From: Pyrenophora tritici-repentis
Taxonomy: Eukaryota > Ascomycota > Dothideomycetes > Pleosporales > Pleosporaceae
Length of the DNA stretch: 64,000 nucleotides
Direction of reading: 5' to 3'
Assembly: GCF_003171515.1 (NCBI RefSeq)
Contig: NC_089394.1
Span: forward strand, 1,984,001 to 2,048,000
The position numbers and the translations under genes were made by a program. Positions 55,359-64,000 of the stretch are shown in pieces. Numbering within the stretch: position 1 is the first letter of the stretch; every line of letters begins with the position of its first letter. Under the pieces are notes generated by a model. That model had not been told where the DNA came from. It saw only the letters and a program-made list of their open reading frames with translations, and did no database searches.

Positions 55359-58300
55359 AATGTAGGTTGGTTTCTGGACCGTATTTCGAGTTGTTTGTAT
55401 GCTTCGCGATGACAGGTGATGCTGGCCAGTACCATGAAAGCTTAATCTGTGATGGCTAACGTAATGTGAGCTCGGGGTACAGTCCGTCGCTCCTGGTGCA
55501 TTTATGGCTCGGTGGTTGGGGTGACGTCATGGGGCTTTGCACGAGACGCGCGGTATGTCCGCAAAATCCTGTAAGAATTCACCTACGGCCCTGAATCCTG
55601 CACTGAGATTCCGAACTAGACTAGGATCCTGTCTGCTTATGAATGAGGCTGTTGCCCTGGAGGACATGTCGACACCGGCACCGCTAATACGGCAAGGTAC
55701 CCCAAGTCCGCCGGAGCATCCATCGGAGGAGCATCCACAAGAACCTCATTGGAAATCACTGCATCCTCACGGGATTTGCCCAACCATCAAAAGGTCCCTA
55801 CCTCTTTGTTACGGAGGTCTTTCGCCCGATTCCATGCCAACCGCCGGAAGTCTCCTGTACTACCCAGCCTCTCTACCTATGCTTGGCTAATTAAGTGCAC
55901 ACCGATATCCTGGCTTCATGGCCTATGAGATTTTAATCCTCTTTCGCATGTCTCGAGTGTCGTTGTTACACAGCCTCATTCCGTGGTAAGTGCTTATGGG
56001 CGAAACAACGTCGTCGGGTTAGCTTCTTTTTGCCGAGCCTTTGTGGTCTCAAGAACCTAGGTACATGCCGCGAAATGCCAGCTCACTCGCTCGATTTTAT
56101 GTAATTGGTTGAAGATCGCAGGGAATTTCAACGCGCGCTCGGAGTAAGGCGAACCCTTTAATGAAGATGTGGGATATGTCTGATCCCAAGGCAAAACATT
56201 TACGGCCGTACTAGAACACTACTCAGACATACCATCTTCAATTATACGCCTATGATCAACTCTACACGCACTATCACAACCCTAGCGGCACGCACCATCA
56301 ACACCAAATATACAGGGCAACAGGAGCTCAGCAATCGCGGTCAATGTTTGGACTAAAATGATAGATGTGGGCCAGCTTTGATGCTTGTGGTCGGTACTCT
56401 TTCATGTGTAGTTGAAACTGGGTGCGTATACCTAGGTAATATAGTATCATAATATGCAGCTAAAGCTGCAATAAGGCAGTCAAATCGTGTTTTGGTACTG
56501 ATACGAGTGTAAGTGTTTTGCCTATCTTAAAGCAAGACAATCACGAGCGATCTTCTCATCTCTGCCTCGGGCAATGTGTTCTCTTTTCGCAAACTCCCAT
56601 AACCTATTCCAAACTTGTCTATCTCTTCGACCACACTACGGTTGCCGAAGCATACACTTGCTTAGCAAACTACCCCAGAGCGCAGAAGATCTGCCTGTAG
56701 CTTGTTTCAACTTCTTGAATTTTGAGTCCTCCGAGACGTCCTGGAAAGGAGAGACAATAGCTTCTCTCTTCTCACACTCAACGCATACCGAAGGCCAACC
56801 ATGTGCGCGGACGATCCTTTACCTCCACGTTACCTGCGCTTCGACCATGTCCTCTCTTCTTTCAACCCTTCAATTCTCACATACGATTGTTGCAGCGCGC
56901 TACCGCAACAGGCCAGTTGACTATGAGACGTTGGTCGCAAGTACACTCAAGATATCTGGTCACGGTGTTCTACTGGAACGGCAGCTGGTATCGCGATGAC
57001 AACGGCGCATATGCACGATCGGGAAGAGATGGAGTGGAAGGACAGGTCATGGGGGTTACTGGAGAACAAGGGCGAGCTTAAGACAGACTGGGTGACCACG
57101 TCGCCTCGGGCACATGTGCGGTCGCAACTCTACATTATCGCAACCCAGAAAGGCAAAATACCCTTGAGGGTCGGTAATGCTGTTTTGGGCGGAGCAGGCA
57201 TGGGTTCGGCTGCTGGTGTACATGTTTGCGTCATATGCGACGGGAAGGCTCCCTCGAGTAAGAACATAAGAAAGGGATGTATATCCGATGGCACCACGAG
57301 TGTGGTCGAGCCGTTGATGTTTTCAGGGGCTCAATGCTGGCCTATACTTTCTGTCTGTATTACGGGAAACATCTTTGACCCATGAAACCACCAGACTTTG
57401 ACTGCTTACTGGGCAAGCAGCAATACATTGGAAGTTTGTTAGAGCAGCAGCGAGTTATGGCAATACCTGAGAATTACGACAGACGTGCTTCGTCATCTCC
57501 ACGTACCTCCCTCCACGTAAGCTCGCAGCTCCTGATTTCCGGCAAGTGTCAATGAAGTCCTTGACGGGAATTGCATCCTGATTAGGCCTGAGGAGCCTCA
57601 GCTCGATGCAACATTCATCCTTGTTTCGACACGGGCATCGCGATGGGGTAAAGAAACAAAACAGGTCCGTGTTGTGGAGATGATATCATAGCTTCTTCGA
57701 GTTCCTCGCGATCGATTCTAGCTCCTGTGTCCTGCGTAAGATGAGACATGACATGAGGGTTGAAAAAGAAAGAAGATTAAAGGCACATGTCAAATTGGGA
57801 CACCGTTACGCTAGCAGGTACGGGTTCCAGACTCGTGCGAACCATTCTTTTCGAACCAATCGAGACTCTCATCCGATGGAGAATGATATGCTGCTTTTTT
57901 GAGTGTACCTTGACGGATCGGGATACGTATTGAATGCGCAATGCGTGGTGAAAGCGGTGATAGCTGCGTGCCTAGGCTTCCGGACAACCACCTGGACTTG
58001 TGCGGGTGCTACAAAAAGTATACTATGTCCACCACTCAAATTTCTAGACTTTAGATGAACAGCATAATGTGACAACGGATTACCCCACCATCCGATGACC
58101 TCACGAGGACTCACGAGGACAAGCTGAGCTGTCTGGCCAGCGGCCTTGGTGCGGACGATTTAATATACAAACGCACAGACCGTCGGCATTTGGTCTGATC
58201 TGGTTCGTTGCAGAACGACAGCCGAAGAACTAGTGAATGATCAGATCAATAGACAAAGACGGTCTCGACTGACTCTTACAAAGACGGCCAGTGCGACTCT

Positions 58301-59278
58301 CTGAAACGGCGTTTGTCCGAGTCTCGCGCTCCGTTACATTGGAGCACGCGTTACTCAGGGTGTTCTTCTCGAAACGTCACCGGAACGGATCGTGATACCT
58401 GTTGAACATGGTCTAAGCTCCTGAAATTTCCACGCATCCACATGAACCAACGCGGGCTGTGGAGGTGCGCCTCTGCCGGCGGCCAGGTTGCGAAATGTAC
58501 AAAGCATATCGTCAGCTGCTTCGCGAATTGTCAAACTATTGGACTACAGCTTTTAAGCGGCGGCCCCAGATTTGCAGACAGCCGGGAACAGTTACTGGAC
58601 AGACTCGAGACGAACGCGCTGTGATCGGTCCAGGATCCGGGAAAAGACTGTGACACCAAGCCCTCCGTACTAGTTAGCGCTGGCGTTGCGCTCACGCAGC
58701 CCTGCACAACACCGAGGAAACCCACTTCTCGCGTTTCTGACACTCGCAGATCCCAACCACGAAAAAAAGCCCACACATGTACCGTCAGGCTACAGATTCT
58801 CGAAGCCGTCGGGTTCCGGCCTTCCGTGGCGTGCATGTCGTGTAAGACAAACGTCAACCATGGTGGGTGGGAGATACGCTGTCGTGTCCGTCGCACCATG
58901 CGTTTACGAGCCGATCTTCACCGTGAAGGCCAACACTCGAAGAGGTGGGTGTATGTATAGTAGATTGAAGCGTATTAGAGCGTATAGCACGTCCGAGTTT
59001 GCAATAGAAGCACGTGTGTACCTACGGAAGAAGACGCCCGCGGGGCAAATAGAAGGACCGTGTGTTTAATTCGGGCTGGAAGTTTTAATATGCAGGAAGT
59101 GCCAATTGCGGGGGACGCGTGAAAGCCCGGAGGTGCCTGCAACTGGGCGTGCAAGGATAGGCAAGGGTGGATGCACTTGGCCTGGCCTGGGGTTTATATG
59201 ACAATTGCCCACCCTTAAGCGTCGCGAGATGTGGTTTTCGCGATTTACTTCCTGTATTGACAGTAGGTCGTCGTCGAT
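55359..59278. other. Gene-poor region (3.9 kb), unresolved coding-like fragments
   Basis: No intact gene is resolved. Several short frames look coding but cannot be joined without assuming indels: 56803-57081 (+; FYWNGSWYRDDNGAYARSG), 57430-57745 (-; includes DAIPVKDFIDTCRKSGAA) and 57815-58114 (-; includes SDESLDWFEKNGSHESG). A perfect 10-bp duplication (TCACGAGGAC) is at 58101-58120. ORFs of this size occur by chance, so these are leads only. Confidence 0.4.
58101..58120 (+). repeat. 10-bp perfect direct duplication
   Basis: TCACGAGGAC occurs twice in tandem inside the gene-poor region. It is too short to imply a mobile element by itself. Confidence 0.9.
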
Positions 59279-60868
59279 ATGCCTACCTATCCACTTCAAC
59301 TCACGTGCCTGGGCGTCATCATGGGCACACCTCTTCTGGCTTCCATCTTCGTCATTCTCAGGGTATACACACGGCGGAAGCTGAACTTGCGCTTGAGCTG
59401 GGGTATGTTGCCCATACTACTGTTGGAGAATGTACAACTGACAGACTCTGATAGATGACTGGCTCATTATCCTTCCGTTACTTTTATCCATAGCTCTCAT
59501 AGGGCCTTCATACAAACGTGAGTCTTCTTTCGAGTATCACACCCACCATGATCACTCTACTAACGCCACATAGATGTCAAAATGTGGCATGTCGGTGTAC
59601 ATATCTGGGAGGTGCCACCTAATGAGATTGAACCCAACTATGACGAATACTATGCAGTATGTATAGTCTCTGAGTAGTCCAGTTGAGATGCTAACAGTGC
59701 CCAGGTTGTCATGGCATTCAATCTCCTGAACATTCCTATATTACCTCTTGTCAAAGCTTCCATCATCCTTCTCCTCCTCCGAGCTGGTTCAGTCATTGAG
59801 TGGCTGAAGCGATTACTCTACGCCATTCTCATCTTTACTGTCGGGAGCGCCTTGATCCCATGGTGCCTCTACATCTTCATCTGCCCACCACTGACCGGTA
59901 ACACCTGGAAACCGAGGACGTTTGGTGGACTGCACTGCATGGGTCGACACAAGATGGGCGAAATGTTGATTTGGGTTACCTGCGCAAACTTGTTCACCGA
60001 CCTCTTGATCCTTCCCATTCCCTTCATCATCGTCCGGAGAATGATGAGCGCTCGTCTGCGATCTCGATTGGTGGTACTGGCAGTCTTCACTTGCAGTCTC
60101 GCGTAAGTAGCTTCAAGGAATCGCGGCATTTGAACCGGCTAACTCTTATACAGTGTTACTGCCATTGGTGGTGCCAAAATCTACCTATCATACCGGGACC
60201 GCCTCTTCACTCTCTTCAAGCCCGACTGGACCTACCCAATCGACTACTGCATCAATCACATCGAGAACAACGTGGCCATCATCGTGGCCAATATTCCCAT
60301 CCTGCGCGGCCTCGTCACCCGGTGGATCTTCGACTTTCGAACCAAATCAACGCCCCTGGAGCGTGAGTCCCCTGAGGCTCAGGAAAACTGGAAAGAGTGG
60401 GATGCAAAGAGTGCCTCGGAAGCTAGCCGATATAAGAAGAGGGCGCGCGTGGTCCAGAAGCTATTCCCTTGCATACAAGATGACTTCTCGAGTAGCCTGG
60501 CCTCGCATGGAAAGGTCGACATCAAGCATGAATACCCTGCCCGGATTGCTACCCCGCAGAAACGATCGTACTTTCCCCGGTCGCGGAAAAACAGCTTGGA
60601 CCGGTATGAGCAGGCCAATTCATGCGAGAAGGGCGACATGTTGGAGACGGTGCGCAGCGTGGGCAGTCTGGGATCTGCGCCGACGCTGGTGGAGGACAGG
60701 AACGCGGAAGTAAAGTGGAAGAGTATGGACTTGGAAAGTCCGCCGCTGAGCCCGAGGCGGTATTCAGGGACAACACTGAGCCCGATCACACCGTTGACGC
60801 CGCTCAGGTTACGGGGGATCGAGGATCTTGAAGATGAGGCGATATATCCATACCCACGGTTAAGATGA
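59279..60868 (+). CDS. Rhodopsin-domain seven-helix membrane protein, PTH11-like (460 aa)
   Basis: Five exons: 59279-59402, 59455-59517, 59574-59656, 59705-60102 and 60154-60868 (1,383 nt), with phases consistent. Hydrophobic spans include LGVIMGTPLLASIFVILRVY, WLIILPLLLSIALIGPSY, ILPLVKASIILLLLRAG, LLYAILIFTVGSALIPWCLY, LIWVTCANLFTDLLILPIPF, VVLAVFTCSLAVTAIGGAKI and the NNVAIIVANIPILRGL helix. This is the fungal rhodopsin-domain fold of PTH11-type receptor-like proteins, which sense surface or nutrient cues in plant pathogens. A first-exon CFEM domain is absent. The 150-residue C-terminal tail is cytosolic, basic and then Ser/Pro-rich (SPPLSPRRYSGTTLSPITPL), likely phosphorylated. Ligand unknown. 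Confidence 0.9.
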
Positions 60869-61894
60869 TGCCGAAATAAAGTAGATAATGCTAAATGAAA
60901 TTCTTATGACCCTTCAGAACTCTGTGCTTCTCTGGCTGCGACGGATGACTTGATCGTCTTCGTCATGTGCTACAGACTGATGTTGATCACTTCTATACTA
61001 ATTCACGGGTTCCGCAAAGGGTATACCATAACGTGCCGTATCTAACACGACGTACTTTGATGACCTCGTATCCAGACGCGACCTCCATCGCCTTGTTGTC
61101 TACCCAACTACCGGTGTCAATCCCCATTGTCGGACCTGAACCAGCCAAGACGAACGCACTCGGACCAAGCAAAGGCACGCACGCAACGGGCACGCGCAGA
61201 AGGCATATGTCGGCAGTCCGTAATCTGGTACTTGGGCCATTTGTAAGCCCCTTCTGCTCCCCAGGCATCCGACCTGCAACTCATCGTAACTTCATACAGC
61301 CGCAGCAGCAACAACCCAAGTCCACAGACGTGGTATCCACCCGTCGCGGGGCCTCTTCCCAACCTCCAAGTTATCCTACATCCTACCGTCTCAACCAACT
61401 CAATCTCTTACATCCGCAGCAACAAAAGCCACTTTCCGTCGTCCTCCCCGCCCAACCACACCCACGCGGCGCTCAGGCCCGGCGGTCCCGCAGGGGTGCG
61501 GCCATGGATAGCGCGACTGGAGCAGGTATCCCCCCCGCTTGCAAGTATGCGAAACGATCTGGGGTGCAGTTTGCCCGCTTGGGCGCTACGCTGCCCACTG
61601 CACTTTAACCACGCGCAGCACCTGTTCCGACCCGTTCGCTGTCGCTGCTTTTCTTTGGCCGCCTGTTCGCGCAATGCAGGGGTGGTTACTGGTATTGGTG
61701 ATCACGCTTCCTTTGCTTCAACTCGTGTGCTAGGTTTCGGCGCCAGAGGTTGCGAAAAGGAAGGTGAGTAGAGACAGACAAAAGTAGGCTTTTATGTGTA
61801 ATAAAACGCGCGCGCAAGTCAGATCAGGTGTTCAATGCCATGACTTGTGGTGTTTTCCTCACTTGTACCACATACATAGCCTACTTGCTTTCTT
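60869..61894. other. Intergenic region
   Basis: About 1 kb downstream of the rhodopsin-domain gene. A 213-codon ORF at 60967-61608 (+) is Gln/Arg/Ser-rich with no family match; its last part, starting at the well-contexted GGCCATGGATAGC near 61500, could be the start of an unresolved gene. Not called. Confidence 0.4.
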
Positions 61895-62164
61895 TCAGTA
61901 GTTTGCGTCACCATCATCAAGCTGAAGCCGTACTTTCTCCACGTAACGCTCCAGTTCCAAGGATGGCGCTCGCACGATGCCATCGCTAGGCACCATAGCC
62001 CCAGGAGGTGTCCTTGTTCGCATGAACCTGTCTACGTAAGGTACGACCGAGAGGCTGCTATGGCAATCCCAGACAATGTGTGCTTAGCAAAATGACATAA
62101 CGGAGGTTATGTGGATCGAGTGTTTCTGTTCCTCGTGTTCGCACGGCCGGCCGAGCTGCGCCAT
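61895..62164 (-). pseudogene. Possible gene relic: 89-codon frame with one internal stop
   Basis: A minus-strand frame from ATG 62164 to TGA 61897-61895 is interrupted only by TAA at 62086-62084. Before the stop it reads MAQLGRPCEHEEQKHSIHIT; after it, VWDCHSSLSVVPYVDRFMRT and SDGIVRAPSLELERYVEKVR. Codon use looks coding on both sides. The stop could have come from CAA by a C-to-T change in a CpA context, but no splice pair removes it. No family is recognised, and a frame this short can arise by chance. Confidence 0.3.
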
Positions 62165-63714
62165 GAACTCGGTGCTGCGAATGGTGTAACGATAATAAGG
62201 CCGCAAGGAAGAAAAAGGAACTGGGAAGAGGCCAGCAGTGGAATCAATGTCTCGCCGTGCTTGTCTCGTGTCCGCCTTGCATTGTATCTCTCTGCCTTGA
62301 CATGTGAAATGCAAGAAAGATTTACTTTTTTTTGGCCTTTGCCTGATAACCAAGGCCGAAACCTTCGATGCTCCAAGGAATTGCGAATTTCTTTGGCGAC
62401 AGAGCTGGGAGTAAAGCAATACCAACCTACATGATCGGTAATGCCCGCTCTCTATCGGGCGAAGGATCACGGTAACATGGTCGAACGGCAACTTGTGCAT
62501 GCAGAGAGATCTAAGCGAGGAGGGCCAGATAGAGACAGACAGGCAGGCCACGCGTGGATGCGCAACCGCCAATCTCCACGGTCCGCTCCATCAACGCACA
62601 CGCCCACAAAGCCACCACACACGCATGCCGCCTTGACACACGCGATTATCTGGCCCAAGGGAGAGAAGCGGGGTGGCACAGGCGGCCATATCATTCGCTC
62701 ATTGCAGTAATTCGTTCCGTGGAAACTCCGTTAGGCATACCTAAAAGAGGCTTAACACAGCCCAATTTTTCCAATTTATTATACGCAACGCTAGTCGTCC
62801 TCGGCTCATATGGATAATCTCTCAACAGAGCGAAGTGGCAAAGAGCCTGCCCAGCAGGTTTTTTTTCTCACGCCGGTACTTGGGAAGGATGTGAGTGGAT
62901 TCCGAGCACGTCGTGTGATGTCAGTCGAGTGCTTGTGCATGTGTGCCTATATCGTGATAGGGGATGGGGAATTGCCGGGCATTGATCAAAGGAGCTTGAT
63001 GAGCTTCCACCCCTTGCACCCAAGTGAGAATGGTCATGGGGCCTGTACACGTAGTTGTGATGTTTTTGTCTCTTTGACAGCTTCTCACAAAGACTGTCCA
63101 ATGTTTCAACATGCTAAGGTCTCTATTACTGGTCTATACGACCGACCGACATGGTATGCGTCGGTCTTACCACAATTATCTGATTATCCTCCAATTATCA
63201 TCTACTATCCCTCTCACGTCATCCATAGGTACACAAAGCCAAGCGATTGTCGTAAGTTTGTTCATTATTCAACCAAAGTCAAAGGTGGATATTCGCATAA
63301 CAGACGCCACATCAGCGAAAAGAGAAACAAAAAACGCCATCAAGTTCCATATGCAAAATCCGATGGTGACAAGATACATAACTAGTAGTGCCCCACTCCA
63401 GTGGCGACAAGACTATCGTGGTGGGAAATAGGGGGTGTAGCAGTCATAACAGCCATGGCCGGCGACTCCGGTTCTAAATCTGTCGCGGAGATATTACCGC
63501 GCGTGCCTCTGGGATCGCGACATGCTGTATTTCTTCAAATGCCCATGTTTTATTGGTAAGGTATCCATGCATGAAAAATGGCTGGTGTGCTTCGTCATCT
63601 GACGAGGGGCGCAATCCCAGCTCCGAGGTGTGGAGAAACGACCAGAAAATAGAAAGAACGTGACGTATCTTGAGCGGTGTTCGGAAAACATGACGCGCAG
63701 CGCCGTCAGTGATG
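62165..63714. other. Intergenic region
   Basis: 1.5 kb with only short ORFs such as 62810-63385 (+). It includes the 3' flank of the GH45 gene near 63700. Nothing further is supported. Confidence 0.5.
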
Positions 63715-64000
63715 CTATATCGATATTAGGCCTAGTATTATGGCGGCGAACAAAGCCATAGTAGAAGTGCTGGATGGGGATGTGAGGCTCTGGGCGGCCG
63801 AGACTTGACCGCCACGGGCAAGCACTTGATCGTCATTACGGATGCAGCCTGTTTTGGCTGTAATTTCTGCAGGACAGACGACGCGTTTGAAGTTTGCGCT
63901 GTGTGACATTAGTCCATATGTCTATATAACTGGCATCGGAATATAGGGTACCTTGGGTATGATGCATCTTTGAACCAATCAAATCGGAACTGGCATCCAG
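63715..64000 (-). CDS. GH45 endo-1,4-beta-glucanase, C-terminal fragment (5' part outside window)
   Basis: The minus-strand exon at the window edge (64000-63952) reads GCQFRFDWFKDASYPS and is joined across a 53-bp intron (donor GTACCC, acceptor CACAG after ACTAAT) to the last exon 63898-63715, which reads ANFKRVVCPAEITAKTGC then IRNDDQVLARGG. This matches the conserved C-terminal part of the GH45 catalytic domain (GC.WRFDWFK...NP...F..V.CP..IT..SGC.R.DD). The family cleaves cellulose internally with inverting chemistry; the catalytic aspartates lie outside the window. Instead of a linker and cellulose-binding domain, the protein ends in a Ser/Thr-rich linker and a hydrophobic tail (MALFAAIILGLISI), which may be a GPI-anchor signal. 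Confidence 0.82.

Noticed and set aside
57430..58114. Two possible minus-strand genes, one with a Cys-rich segment
   Set aside because: Each needs at least one assumed indel to join the good-looking frames, and short open frames are common by chance; kept only as a note in the gap description.

Overview
The window is nuclear DNA of a filamentous ascomycete fungus. Short GT-AG introns of about 50-230 bp interrupt most genes, many first coding exons are very short, and the gene set includes fungal rhodopsin-domain receptors, PIR-type wall proteins, Zn2Cys6 regulators and GH5/GH45 plant-wall hydrolases. A Dothideomycete (Pleosporales-like) plant-associated fungus is my best guess, but it is an inference that needs a phylogeny.

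Layout. 0-11.8 kb: the 3' part of RAD1/XPF (+), eIF1A (-), an unknown ORF (+), a 1,007-aa multi-pass membrane protein (-) and a secreted GH5 mannanase (-). 11.8-18.7 kb: gene-poor, with one small three-exon gene (14.8-15.5 kb). 18.7-32.8 kb: gene-dense, with LSM1 (-), an SDR (+), APP1-like phosphatidate phosphatase (+), a lysine-rich protein whose ATG is split by an intron (+), a GNAT (-), a Zn2Cys6 regulator (+) and a TauD-type dioxygenase (-). 32.8-41.7 kb: gene-poor, with a frameshifted SDR (+) and a five-exon gene of unknown function (-) that is invisible as a long ORF. 41.7-52.8 kb: housekeeping block with NAC-alpha (-), ribosomal protein eL14 (-), a small broken gene (+), an F-box-like protein (-), a Nup53/35-type nucleoporin (+), ATP synthase subunit d (-), SAR1 (+) and a PIR-repeat wall protein with a GPI-like tail (-). 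52.8-64 kb: gene-poor, with an 87-aa glycine/valine-rich protein (-), a rhodopsin-domain membrane protein (+), a possible gene relic, and the C-terminal end of a GH45 endoglucanase (-) cut by the window edge.

How the genes work together. There is no operon, CRISPR, rRNA, tRNA or recognisable transposon, and I see no convincing secondary-metabolite cluster. Core functions (DNA repair, translation, mRNA decay, nascent-chain handling, nuclear pore, respiration, ER export) sit in tight divergent or convergent pairs. Wall and plant-polymer genes (mannanase, GH45, PIR) lie near sparse regions. The most unusual features are at the gene-structure level: a 2-nt micro-exon in SAR1, a start codon interrupted by an intron, two GC-AG introns, and single-base frameshifts confined to genes in or beside the sparse regions. 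Splice sites were placed by eye from consensus motifs, frame continuity and family expectation; no transcript data were available.
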